Shown here piece by piece: positions 25,373-33,603 of a stretch of DNA of 43,923 bases. Source of the stretch: Vicinamibacteraceae bacterium (GTDB lineage Bacteria > Planctomycetota > Phycisphaerae > Phycisphaerales > UBA5793). The translations under genes and the position numbers were made by a program. The notes below the pieces were generated by a model. That model ran no database searches, had not been told where the DNA came from, and saw nothing but the letters and a program-made list of their open reading frames with translations. The stretch spans positions 1-43,923 of the forward strand of contig WYBR01000128.1 in assembly GCA_011525805.1 (NCBI GenBank), written 5' to 3'. Positions within the stretch are counted from its first letter, which is position 1. The number at the start of each line of letters is the position of its first letter.

Positions 25373-27055
25373 TCAGGCGGCGGGCTGAACTTCGGCCTGG
25401 CCCCCGCCGCCGGAGGCCGACCCGCCGCGCGTGATGCGGATGACCTCTTCGATGCTGGTGATGCCTTCGATGGCCTTGCGCAGCGCCGCTTCCTGCGTGC
25501 TGATGGTCTTGAGGCGGCGCATGTGGGTCTTGAGGCCGTTGAGATCGCCGGCCGCGATGAGTTTGCGGGCGTCGGAGTCGAAGACCATGACCTCGAACGC
25601 GCCGGTCTGCCCGCGATAGCCCAGCCCGCCGCACGCCGGGCACGTCTCCTCGCGGTTGCGCTCGATGACCTTGCCCGAGTGCTTGAAGAGTTGCTTGATC
25701 TGGTCGGGCGGCAGGCCAAGTTTGCGCAACTGGTTCGGATCGGGCTGGTAGGGGACCTTGCAATTGTCGCAGAGTTTGCGAAGGAGGCGGCAGGAGATGA
25801 CGGCCTTCATCGGCTCGGCGGCGAGTTTGAGGTCGCCGACCGCCTTGGCCCACTTGGCCAGCGCTTCGAGTCCGCTTTCGGCCCGGATGCCAAGATACTG
25901 CAGCGGGCCGCGGACGCCGGGGGTGGCCGCTTCCTGGGCCGTCCGCACATCGACGAGGTCCTCCACCATGAGGATGGTCGGGTCGCGGCGGAGGATCGAG
26001 CGCAGTTCCGTGGCGAAGTCGGTACCCTTCTCGGCCTTGAACTCGCTGTGGCCGACGCCGTCGATCGTGACGAGTTGCTCAAGTTCGAGGGTGCGGATGT
26101 TGGCGGTGTAGGCGTCATGCCGCCGCAAGAGCGAATAGAGCATCGTCGTGCGCCCGTTGCCGACAGGGGCGGAGACGAGGATGATGCCGTGGAGGTCGGC
26201 GGTGGCCTTGTCGAGGGCCTCCATCTGCCGCGGAAGCAGGCCGAGATCGGCGGGCTTGATGTCCACGCGCTTGCGGATGTCGATGTCGACGGTCAAGGTC
26301 TGGCCGGCCGTGGAGCCGGCGGACCGGACGCGCAATTCGTGGCTCTGGGTTCCGAAGCGGGCGTTGAAGGACCCGGTCTGGCGCCGGCGCTTGTCGGCGA
26401 CGTCGAGAGCGGCAGCGCTCTTGAAGTAGTCGATGAGGGCGTTGGCGACGCCCGGCTCGAGCGGATCGCGCCGGTAGCGCATGCCGTCGACGGTCTGGCT
26501 GACCTGGTACTGACCGTTGCGTCCCGGGAGGAGTTCGATCGCGGCGGCGCGCTGGATCAGGGCGGGGGTGAGAATGTCCTCCATCGTCATGTGGACGACG
26601 AAGAGGGGGTCATCCTTGCCCGGCAAGCCGCGGACCACGCCCTTGGCGTCGATGACGGAGATGGCCGCGGACTTCTGCTGGCGAGCCGCCGCCCGCGCCG
26701 CCATGCGCTGACGCAGCCCCTCGGTCGAGACGCGGAAGGCGGAGTCGGCGGGGACATTGCGATTGTGGAAGATCCAGTAGGCGATGCTCGAGGCCCACAT
26801 GACCAGCAGTCCGGCCGGGAAGCCGACGGCCGGCCACCAGACGGCGGGGACCGGGGCGATCATGATGGCGAAGCCAAGCGTTCCGCAGACGAGGTGGGCG
26901 ACATTCCACGCCTCGCGGTTGAAGTGCCAGTAGACGGAGTCTTTGTCCCAGATGGAAGAGGTGACCCATCCCCAGAGGAACAGGAAGCCCATCGCCACGA
27001 GGGGCGCCCACGGGCCGACGAGGATGTACCACTCAACTGCGAGTGAGAGCGTCAT
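25373..27055 (-). CDS. GspE/PilB-like ATPase with N-terminal membrane helices and degenerate active site
   Basis: 560 residues. Unusually, residues 1-95 form about three membrane helices (LVAMGFLFLWGWV, AIMIAPVPAVWWPAVGFPAG). The rest is a secretion-ATPase: an N2-like domain at ~150-260, the P-loop region SAPVGNGRTTMLYSLL at 295-310, and a Walker B-like ILMVEDLVDVR at ~361. The two Zn-binding Cys pairs are C429/C432 (CDNCK) and C472/C475 (CPACGGLGYRG), as in PilB/GspE. The Walker A Lys is Arg302, and the Asp-box and His-box (ALTGHxV...H) motifs are not recognisable. It may bind but not hydrolyse ATP efficiently. It lies between the CvpA-like and PilT genes. Confidence 0.8.
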   Translation of the reverse strand: MTLSLAVEWYILVGPWAPLVAMGFLFLWGWVTSSIWDKDSVYWHFNREAWNVAHLVCGTLGFAIMIAPVPAVWWPAVGFPAGLLVMWASSIAYWIFHNRNVPADSAFRVSTEGLRQRMAARAAARQQKSAAISVIDAKGVVRGLPGKDDPLFVVHMTMEDILTPALIQRAAAIELLPGRNGQYQVSQTVDGMRYRRDPLEPGVANALIDYFKSAAALDVADKRRRQTGSFNARFGTQSHELRVRSAGSTAGQTLTVDIDIRKRVDIKPADLGLLPRQMEALDKATADLHGIILVSAPVGNGRTTMLYSLLRRHDAYTANIRTLELEQLVTIDGVGHSEFKAEKGTDFATELRSILRRDPTILMVEDLVDVRTAQEAATPGVRGPLQYLGIRAESGLEALAKWAKAVGDLKLAAEPMKAVISCRLLRKLCDNCKVPYQPDPNQLRKLGLPPDQIKQLFKHSGKVIERNREETCPACGGLGYRGQTGAFEVMVFDSDARKLIAAGDLNGLKTHMRRLKTISTQEAALRKAIEGITSIEEVIRITRGGSASGGGGQAEVQPAA

Positions 27056-27174
27056 GGCGGTCCTTTCACGCGGTCCTCAGCGCCTGGAGGCGCCGACCGA
27101 GCCGACCGAAAAGCCTAGGCGAAAGGAGGCGGGCAAGAGCGGCCGCCGACGCCCCCGGCGACGCGGGCGGCCGA

Positions 27175-28314
27175 TCAACTGATGCCCTTGAGGCGCATCG
27201 ACAGTTCTTCCGGATTGGGCGTGGCCTCCATCGCCACCTTGTAGTGAATGTACTCCTGCTCGACCAGTTGCACGAGCGAACTGGTGAAGTCGATCATCCC
27301 CGCGTCGCGATTCGAGCGGATGATGTCGAGCAGTTCGCCCTCGCGCCCTTCGAGGATGTACTTGCGGGCCGGGGCGTTGTTGAGCAGAATCTCGATCGCC
27401 GGGATGCGCGCGATGTTCTCGTGCAGCGTCGGCAGGAGTTTCTGGTAGACGATCGCCCGCAGGTTGTAGGCGAGCAGTTTGCGGATCTGCTCGCGCTCCT
27501 CGGGGTTGAAGAGGTCGTAGATGCGGCCGAAGGATTGCCACGCCGAAGACGCGTGAATGGTTCCGAAGACGAGGTGGCCCGTCTCTGCGGCGCGGATCGC
27601 CGCCTCGAACGTCTCCTTGTCGCGCATCTCGCCGATGAGCACCACGTCCGGGTTCTCGCGCACCAGCGCGCGAAGGGCGTCGTTGAAGTCCAGACAGTCG
27701 ATCCCCACCTCGCGCTGGTTCACGAACGCCTTGGAGTCCTTGAAGATGTACTCGATCGGGTCTTCGATCGTCACGATGTGCACGGGCTTGCGCTCGTTGA
27801 TGTACTGGAGCATCGCCGCGATCGTCGTGCTCTTGCCCGAGCCGGTCACGCCGGAGAGGAGCACCAGCCCCTGCGCGTTCATGGCGATCTCGGACATGAC
27901 GGGCGGAAGGTAGAGGTCCTCGAACCTGCGGATCTTGCTCGTAACGAGGCGGGCCGCGATGGCCGGCTTGCCCCGGGCCATGAAGAGGTTCACGCGGAAG
28001 CGGTTGTTCTCGTCGTAGTCGTGCGCGAAGTCGATCGACCCGCGCGTCTTGAAACTCTGGTACTGGTTCTCGTCCAGAACGTCCTTGGCGATCTGGAACA
28101 TCTGCTGTTCCGTCACCGGGTCGATCTTGAGGGGCTTGAGCGCGCCGCGGAGGCGGATCTTGGGCGACGCGCCCGACTTGACGATGAGGTCGCTTGCGTC
28201 GAAGCGGATCGTGGCGTCGAGGAACTTGTCAATCAGGGCCTGCCCTTCGCCGGCCACGGTCCCGATGTCGTGGTGGACGGCGTTGATGGACATCCCGGCG
28301 GTGTGAACGCTCAC
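27175..28314 (-). CDS. pilT: Twitching motility ATPase PilT
   Basis: 379 residues. GTG 28314 is chosen as start because AAGGAG lies seven bases before it; the ATG at 28293 (MSINAVHHDIG) would sit 28 bases from any such site. It hydrolyses ATP to drive pilus retraction as a cytosolic hexamer. Visible: SDLIVKSGASPKIRLRG, Walker A GVTGSGKSTTIAA, the Asp box IEDPIEYIF, Walker B DVVLIGEMRD and the His box GHLVFGTIHASSAWQSFGRI. All residues of a working motor are present, unlike its neighbour. No pilin or PilC is in the window. Confidence 0.9.
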   Translation of the reverse strand: MSVHTAGMSINAVHHDIGTVAGEGQALIDKFLDATIRFDASDLIVKSGASPKIRLRGALKPLKIDPVTEQQMFQIAKDVLDENQYQSFKTRGSIDFAHDYDENNRFRVNLFMARGKPAIAARLVTSKIRRFEDLYLPPVMSEIAMNAQGLVLLSGVTGSGKSTTIAAMLQYINERKPVHIVTIEDPIEYIFKDSKAFVNQREVGIDCLDFNDALRALVRENPDVVLIGEMRDKETFEAAIRAAETGHLVFGTIHASSAWQSFGRIYDLFNPEEREQIRKLLAYNLRAIVYQKLLPTLHENIARIPAIEILLNNAPARKYILEGREGELLDIIRSNRDAGMIDFTSSLVQLVEQEYIHYKVAMEATPNPEELSMRLKGIS

Positions 28315-28738
28315 AATGAAACTCCTTGTGTCGCCGTCGCCCGGCCGACGACGCCTCCCGCACCCATGAGTGTGTGGTGGTGGCGACCATCCGAGGCGCG
28401 GCCGCTCGAACCCGGTCAGCGCCGAACCCGGAGGGAGGAAGGCCCTCCATGCCGTTTCCGGGCGGCAATGGGGATTATAACCCGCTCCACCCACCGCCGC
28501 ATTCCCGAACCCGTCGCGTTTTCCGCCGCCGACGGCTCCCTCGACGACGGTCGCGCCCCGAACGGCCGCCCGCCGGGAGGCGGCGCCTTGCTTCGAGCCG
28601 CTCCGGGGTCGAAGCAGGCCGGGCGCGCGGGGGCTCCGCCGTTTCAGAGACAATGTTCGCCGTGGCCGTTCGCACACGGCACGCAGGCGCGATGCCGTGT
28701 GGCGACCGCATCGGCGACGTGGGATACGAAGAGGGTGC

Positions 28739-28774
28739 CACTGCACGCTTGCGGCTCTGAGCGAGAGTGCAGTG
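28739..28774. repeat. REP-like palindrome, CACTGCAC arms
   Basis: CACTGCAC (28739-28746) pairs with GTGCAGTG (28767-28774). The loop contains GCGGCTCTGAGCGA, whose complement TCGCTCAGAGCCGC is the core of the palindrome at 28852. Core shared, arms different. Confidence 0.6.
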
Positions 28775-28851
28775 CCGGCGGGCAGGGGTGATCGTCCGCG
28801 CTGGCGCGCGGGGCCGGTCGCGAAACGCGATGATCGAGCCCCTGCACGTCC

Positions 28852-28883
28852 GCCATGCTTCGCTCAGAGCCGCGAAGCATGGC
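28852..28883. repeat. REP-like palindrome, perfect 12-base arms
   Basis: GCCATGCTTCGC (28852-28863) and GCGAAGCATGGC (28872-28883) are perfect complements around the loop TCAGAGCC. It lies 40 bases after the asnB stop (minus strand) and may help end or protect that transcript. No T-run follows. Confidence 0.65.
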
Positions 28884-28925
28884 GCCGCACGACGATGCGC
28901 TTGAAGTGAGGAGGCTCGTCGCCGC

Positions 28926-30815
28926 TCACTCGGCGACGAGATGGCCCGCGGCCGCGGCCACCGGCCTGCGCCCGCCTGCCGCGCGCCGGCGGGCCGCCGA
29001 CTCGCGCAGCCAGAGTTCGAGGATGAGCATCGGCCAGAGGCGGTAGATCGAGAAGCACTGCGGATTCTCCTGCTCGACGAGCCAGCCCTTGAGTTGGCGG
29101 TGGTCGAGCCAGTCGGCGAGAACCGTGTCCGGTCCCGCGAGCAGGTCGTGCGCGAAGGAGCGCAGGGCCGGTCCATCCCAGAACCCCGCCGGCAGGCCGA
29201 ATCCGCGCTTGCGCCGATGAACCCATTCGTGCGGCAGTTCGCGCGCAAGGAGGTCCTTGAGGATCCGCTTGCCGGTGAACGTGGGCCGGCCGTTTGCGCC
29301 GCGGCTGTGCGCGATGAGGTCATCGGCGCCCAGCGCGGCCGCGAACCGCGCCACATCAAGATCGAGCAGCGGGCAGCGCACCTCAAGCGAATGCTGCATG
29401 GACATGCGGTCCACCTTCGCCAGCACCGCGCCGGGCAGGTAACTTTCGACATCCACGCGGCGCATGTTGTGGATCAGCGGCCGGTCGGCGCGGTCGAGCA
29501 TGGCCGACCAGCGCGCGATGCCCGCCTGCGTCGCCGCGGGGACTTCGCCGAGGAAGCGCGCGAGGTCGGGCGGCTGGAAGATGGTCAGTCGCGGGCCGAG
29601 ATAGAGGGATGAGGCGACGGCGCCAGCGCCGGCATCCACCGCAACGTCCGCCAGTGTGTCGAAGTAGCGCCCGTAGCCGCCGAACATCTCATCGCCGCCG
29701 TCGCCGGAGAGGGCGACCGTAACATGACGCCGGGTGAATTCGGCGAGGAGGTACGTCGGCAGGCAACTCGAGTCGCCGTTGGGTTCGTCAAGTCTCGCCG
29801 CGATCAGCGGCGCCAGTTCGATCGCATCGGGGCGGAGGACGATGTCGTGGTGCTCGCAGCCGAGATGAGCGGCGATCTCGCGCGCCTGCACGTGCTCGGA
29901 CTCGGGCGAATCGGCGAAGCCGACTGAATAGGTCTTCGTGTGAACGCCCAGGCGCCTCATGCGGCTGACCACCAGGGCGGAGTCGATTCCGCCCGAGAGA
30001 AACGCGCCGAGCGGGACGTCGGAGATGAGCCGCCTCTCCACGGCTTGCGTGAGGAGCGCGTCGAGTTGCGCCACGCGGCCTTCGCGCGTGCTCGCGAGTT
30101 GCACCTCCTCCTCGGCGTCGCCGGCGGTGAAGGTGAAGTGCCGGCCGCGGCGCTCGCGTCCCTGGGCGTCGAGCGTCAGCCAGCAACCCGGCTCGAGTTT
30201 CTCCACGCCCTGATAGATCGACCGCGGCGCGTGAACGTACTGGAGCAGCAGGTAGTCTGCGAGCGACTCGGCGGCGATGGTGCGATCGAGTTCGTCGATG
30301 ACTTCGAGGGCGCGCAACTCGGAGGCGAAGGCGAACCACCCCCGGCCGCGCGCGAGGTAGAGCGGCTTCTTGCCGAAGGGGTCGCGTGCCAGCAGCAGCG
30401 ACCGCTGCCGCGCACTCCACAGCGCGAAGGCGTACATGCCCCGCAGCGAATCGAGCCGATCGACGTGCTGCCCGGCCATGAGGTGCAGCAGCACCTCGGC
30501 GTCGCAGCGGCTGCGAAAGCGATGCCCCTGCGATTCGAGGCGCCGGCGGATCTCCATGAAGTTGTAGATCTCGCCGTTGAAGGTAAGCGCAGCCTCGCCG
30601 CCGTCGAGAACCATCGGCTGATGGCCCAGCGGCGAGAGATCGACGATCGAAAGGCGCCGCTGCGCCAGCGCGCAGCGGCCGGCTGCGTCCACCCACACGC
30701 CCGCATCATCCGGCCCGCGGTGGACCATCGTCGCGTTCATCGCGGCCGCGAGTTCGCGCAGGCGCTCCGGGCCGAGGCGTCCGTCCAGATCAACGATTCC
30801 CGCGATGCCACACAT
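28926..30815 (-). CDS. asnB: Asparagine synthase (glutamine-hydrolysing) family amidotransferase
   Basis: 629 residues from the ATG that leaves Cys at position 2 (MCGIAGIVDLDG), as required of class II glutamine amidotransferases; an upstream in-frame start would bury it. Glutaminase motifs RRLSIVDLSPLGHQPM and TFNGEIYNFMEIR. The synthetase domain has PP-loop LSGGIDSALVVSRM, DGGDEMFGGYGRYF and RVDVESYLPGAVLAKVDRMS. It transfers ammonia to an Asp-type or other carboxylate. At this length, and next to a radical SAM gene, polysaccharide-associated genes and secreted enzymes, it may modify a sugar or peptide and not serve asparagine synthesis. Symbol reflects family, not proven substrate. Confidence 0.88.
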   Translation of the reverse strand: MCGIAGIVDLDGRLGPERLRELAAAMNATMVHRGPDDAGVWVDAAGRCALAQRRLSIVDLSPLGHQPMVLDGGEAALTFNGEIYNFMEIRRRLESQGHRFRSRCDAEVLLHLMAGQHVDRLDSLRGMYAFALWSARQRSLLLARDPFGKKPLYLARGRGWFAFASELRALEVIDELDRTIAAESLADYLLLQYVHAPRSIYQGVEKLEPGCWLTLDAQGRERRGRHFTFTAGDAEEEVQLASTREGRVAQLDALLTQAVERRLISDVPLGAFLSGGIDSALVVSRMRRLGVHTKTYSVGFADSPESEHVQAREIAAHLGCEHHDIVLRPDAIELAPLIAARLDEPNGDSSCLPTYLLAEFTRRHVTVALSGDGGDEMFGGYGRYFDTLADVAVDAGAGAVASSLYLGPRLTIFQPPDLARFLGEVPAATQAGIARWSAMLDRADRPLIHNMRRVDVESYLPGAVLAKVDRMSMQHSLEVRCPLLDLDVARFAAALGADDLIAHSRGANGRPTFTGKRILKDLLARELPHEWVHRRKRGFGLPAGFWDGPALRSFAHDLLAGPDTVLADWLDHRQLKGWLVEQENPQCFSIYRLWPMLILELWLRESAARRRAAGGRRPVAAAAGHLVAE

Positions 30816-30870
30816 CGATTCGCTTTCAATACGACCAATCGGGTCATGCAAAGGCGATGTACGTCAGAGC

Positions 30871-30949
30871 ATTGCCGCAAAGAGGCTCAAAAGTCACAAA
30901 AGCGAACTCGTGCTTTCCTCTTGTGCATTCTGTGCCTCTTTGCGGCCAT
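30871..30949. repeat. MITE-like imperfect palindrome with GCCGCAAAGAGGC arms
   Basis: The arm at 30871-30902 (ATTGCCGCAAAGAGGC then TCAAAAGTCACAAAAG) is mirrored at 30917-30949, whose complement reads ATGGCCGCAAAGAGGC then ACAGAATGCACAAGAG. GCCGCAAAGAGGC is perfect in both arms. The element occupies the asnB leader on one side and borders the next gene's stop on the other. It is related in style (AGAGGCACA triplets) but not sequence to the element in trpE. Confidence 0.65.
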
Positions 30950-30966
30950 TCTGTTGTACACCACCT

Positions 30967-31518
30967 TCAGTCGCGGTAGGTGTACACGCGCCCGTTCGTG
31001 CGCGGGTCGGTGTTGTCGGGGGTGGAGAAGTAGAGCCAGCCGGACCAGTGCGAGTAGCGCCCGCCTCCGAGCGCGCGGATGTCGCTGTGGCTGGCGTGAG
31101 CCGGGCCGATCGCAACGCCGTCCTCGCACAGGACCAGGCGCGAGACGGCCTCGGCGTCCGAGAGCAGCCCTTTGGGCACGCGGCAGGTGTAGCAGTGCCC
31201 CGACTCGTGGTGGATCCCGTCCAGCGCGCCGTCGATGTGCCGCGTGAACAGGCCGCGGATCATCCGGCCGGCGTTGACCTGCGGATCGGCGCGCCCGGCC
31301 GCGAGTTGCGCCATCGACACCAGCGTGTACCACGCGCCGGCGGCGAGGAAGTAGAGGTTGCCGGGGCGGACATCGGCGGAAGGCGCCGCATGACTCGAAG
31401 ACTCATCGTGGGCGGGGGCCGCGGGAATCGAAGACTCATCGGTGCAGAGCATCCCACGATTCGAAAGATCATCGTGGGCGTGGAGCGCGGGCTGCGCTGT
31501 TGAAGTTGCCGCGCTCAT
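30967..31518 (-). CDS. Small protein with SDNTDPRTNGR domain, coupled to a radical SAM gene
   Basis: 183 residues. The ATG overlaps the stop of the radical SAM gene (ATGA), so it is translationally coupled. Residues ~1-50 are a low-complexity, His/Asp/Ser-rich segment with an 11-residue imperfect tandem repeat. A middle part follows (YFLAAGAWYTLVSMAQLA, NAGRMIRGLFTRHIDG). Residues ~105-183 carry the unnamed domain: GHCYTCRVPKG, LCEDGVAIGPAHASHSDIR, GGGRYSHWSGWLYFSTP, DNTDPRTNGRVYTY. The same domain opens the radical SAM protein and occurs in the secreted proteins at 36-39 kb. No signal peptide. Function is unknown; a substrate or partner of the radical SAM enzyme is possible. Confidence 0.75.
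   Translation of the reverse strand: MSAATSTAQPALHAHDDLSNRGMLCTDESSIPAAPAHDESSSHAAPSADVRPGNLYFLAAGAWYTLVSMAQLAAGRADPQVNAGRMIRGLFTRHIDGALDGIHHESGHCYTCRVPKGLLSDAEAVSRLVLCEDGVAIGPAHASHSDIRALGGGRYSHWSGWLYFSTPDNTDPRTNGRVYTYRD
31395..31480. repeat. 33-base imperfect tandem repeat within a coding region
   Basis: TCGAAGACTCATCGTGGGCG starts at 31395 and recurs with changes at 31428 and 31461, exactly 33 bases apart. It encodes 11-residue units (AHDDLSNRGML, CTDESSIPAAP, AHDESSSHAAP). The last unit forms the palindrome CCCACGAT (31453-31460) / ATCGTGGG (31471-31478), the same arms as at 14332. Confidence 0.7.
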
Positions 31519-33026
31519 GAGGCGAACTCCACAATGCCGCTCCCCGCCGTGTAATGCTTCACGCAGCCGCGGCAGGTCTCGATGAGCGGCGCGACTGTGC
31601 TGTCGCGGCGCAGCGAAGCCCGGATCGCTTCATACTCCGCTCCGAACCAGCAGTCTGCGAACGCCTCCACGCTCATCGCGTTGCCGAGTTTGCGATCCTG
31701 CGTGCGGCAGCAGACGCACACGCAGCCGTCGAGGTCGATCTCGACGTTCTGCACCGGCGCCATGCAGGTGTATTCCGGATGGGCTGAAGGCGAATCGACC
31801 GGCCGCGGAATGTTCGCGTAGCGCATCTGCGCGGGGCGGTCGACGGGCGGCAGCGTCCCCGCCTTGACGATCTCGAACTCGACCGAAATCTGGATCGGAT
31901 GCCGGCGATCCACCTTCGACGCGCCGCGCTTGAGGTCGTCCAGTTGCCGCTGGCTCGGCGCGGCTTCGACGCCCGCTTCAATAGGCTCGTAGACGTGAAA
32001 GTCGATGCGATCGACGCCGACGTCCACCGCCCAGTCGATCAGTTTCGCCGCCCCCTCGATCGTCTTCGCGGTCAGCGTCGGGTAGAGCCCCACGCCGAGG
32101 CGCTGCGGGTCGCGAACTTTCATGAGGTTCCGAGTGCCCTGATCCACCTGCTCCCACTTGGCGCCGGTCCGGGCGTACTCGAAGAGATCGCCGGTCGCGT
32201 CGATGGAGATCGAGACGTCGCCGCGCGTCTTGGCGAGCAGCGCCAGTTTGCGCGACACGAACTGGGTGCCGTTCGTCTGGTAGCGCGTGAAGATGTCGTA
32301 GTCGAGCATGATCTCCTGCATCTCGGTGAAGTGCGGGTGGATCATCGGCTCGCCGCGGCTGTTGAGTTCGACGGTGATGAGGAGTGGAAAGAGCGTGTCG
32401 GCGACGCGGCGGAAGACGCCGATGTCCATGTGACGCCGATTCACCGGCGTGAGCATGTTCTGCGAGCCGCAGATGCCGCACTTGAGATTGCAGATGTCGG
32501 TGATGCCGAGGCTGGCGTAGAGCGGCGGAGCAACCGCGTGCCCGCCGCGCCGCAGGAAATACGCCCCGCGCGAGTGGTTCTTCCACGAGCGCTGCAGCCA
32601 GTGGTTCCAGTCGTCGGCGAACTGCAGCGACTGGTTGATCACGCCGTACGTCCGCCCGTTGGTGCGCGGATCGGTGTTGTCGCTGCTCGAGAAGAAGAGG
32701 GTGACGCGATTGAGTTTCGGATCGGCCCAGAGGCTGTAGCCGCCGTGGCCGCGCAGCCGGATGAGGTCGTGCAACTGTGCCGGCGGACCGAGGATGCGGC
32801 CGCTCTCGATGACGCAGCCGACGGCTTCGCCCGCCGTCGCCGGGGCCGGGCCGAACATGCTCAGCGGCAGATCGACGTTGTAGCAGCAGCCCCCGGCGTG
32901 GCGGATCATCCCCGCCTCGATCGCCATCGACTGCACGCGCGCGCCCGCGGGTCGCTCTGGCGCCGATACACCAAAGACCCGTCGCGCCGCAGCGCCAAGC
33001 ACAGGCAGGGAGACTCCGAGGGACAT
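31515..33026 (-). CDS. Radical SAM/SPASM protein with N-terminal SDNTDPRTNGR domain
   Basis: 503 residues; GGAG seven bases before the ATG. Residues ~35-130 are the unnamed domain (GGCCYNVDLPLSMFG, then TLFFSSSDNTDPRTNGRTYG). The radical SAM core follows with the 4Fe-4S motif C180-x3-C184-x2-C187 (ITDICNLKCGICG), ELNSRGEPMIHP and VSISIDATGDLFEYARTG. A C-terminal SPASM-type cluster domain has CMAPVQNVEIDLDGCVCVCC and ETCRGCVKHY. SPASM enzymes usually modify peptides or, in a subset, sugars and other small molecules. It shares a unit with the downstream 183-residue protein. Cytosolic. Confidence 0.88.
   Translation of the reverse strand: MSLGVSLPVLGAAARRVFGVSAPERPAGARVQSMAIEAGMIRHAGGCCYNVDLPLSMFGPAPATAGEAVGCVIESGRILGPPAQLHDLIRLRGHGGYSLWADPKLNRVTLFFSSSDNTDPRTNGRTYGVINQSLQFADDWNHWLQRSWKNHSRGAYFLRRGGHAVAPPLYASLGITDICNLKCGICGSQNMLTPVNRRHMDIGVFRRVADTLFPLLITVELNSRGEPMIHPHFTEMQEIMLDYDIFTRYQTNGTQFVSRKLALLAKTRGDVSISIDATGDLFEYARTGAKWEQVDQGTRNLMKVRDPQRLGVGLYPTLTAKTIEGAAKLIDWAVDVGVDRIDFHVYEPIEAGVEAAPSQRQLDDLKRGASKVDRRHPIQISVEFEIVKAGTLPPVDRPAQMRYANIPRPVDSPSAHPEYTCMAPVQNVEIDLDGCVCVCCRTQDRKLGNAMSVEAFADCWFGAEYEAIRASLRRDSTVAPLIETCRGCVKHYTAGSGIVEFAS
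32637..32924 (-). other. SDNTDPRTNGR domain, copy in the radical SAM protein
   Basis: Residues ~35-130 of the radical SAM protein. The motif order is as elsewhere: CYNVDLPLS, VIESGRILGPPAQLHDLIRL, GHGGYSLWADPKLNRVTLFF, SSSDNTDPRTNGRTYG. It differs from the others by YSLW where the rest have SHW. Confidence 0.75.
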
Positions 33027-33127
33027 CCGATCACTCCATTATGACGCTCTCGCGGCCGGCCGCCGGCATGGCTCGCAACGACCGCCACAGCCCACGAGGC
33101 AGAGTTGCGGGAATGGTAGCGCCACGG

Positions 33128-33334
33128 GCGGTCGAGCGGACCGCGTCGGTGCTCGGCGCCTACGGCTCCGACAGCCCCATCCACGAGTACTACACCGAGT
33201 CCTGGCAGCGCATCGAATCCTGCCCCAGCGGCGAAGGCTCGACGACCGGCGTGAGCCTCTTCGTCTTCGGCGTCCGCGACATCGACGACTTCGTCATGCG
33301 GCAGCGCGACGCCAACGCCTCCGGCCCGCCCGTC
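33128..33334 (+). pseudogene. RHS fragment, plus strand
   Basis: The frame gives EYYTESWQRIESCPSGEGST, then SLFVFGVRDIDDFVMRQRDA. This matches the RHS stretch that usually reads YYT(D)xWQ(V)xE... FVWGxRYIDDxVxRxRD. It is upstream of the DUF6883 gene and has no start. The remainder of 33027-33603 holds nothing else I can support. Confidence 0.55.
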
Positions 33335-33603
33335 CTTCTCGCGCAGGCCGGAAGCCAGACTCCTTCCCTCGGCTCTGCTTGCCGTGAGCCAAGTCGAACG
33401 GCGGGGGAAGGCCGGGATGGGGGCGCCATTCTCTCCTCTCTCCTTTCTCCTCTTCACTCTCGGCGCTTCGCCGCCCCTCACCGATGTGAACTACAATGCG
33501 TCCATGATCGTCACCGACGCGGCCCGCGGAGGCGTCGGGGTCGCAGGTTTTTCCCATGTGAATGCTCCGGCCGACATCTGCTGATCAGCGAGGATCCGAT
33601 GCG

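Larger units (their letters stand above)
28315..28925. other. Intergenic region with REP-like hairpins, no supported gene
   Basis: About 610 bases lie between the PilT start and the asnB stop. The half next to PilT should carry its promoter; I see no clear -35/-10 pair. The half next to asnB holds the two palindromes listed separately. The open frames across this stretch are not coding-like in composition. Confidence 0.5.
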
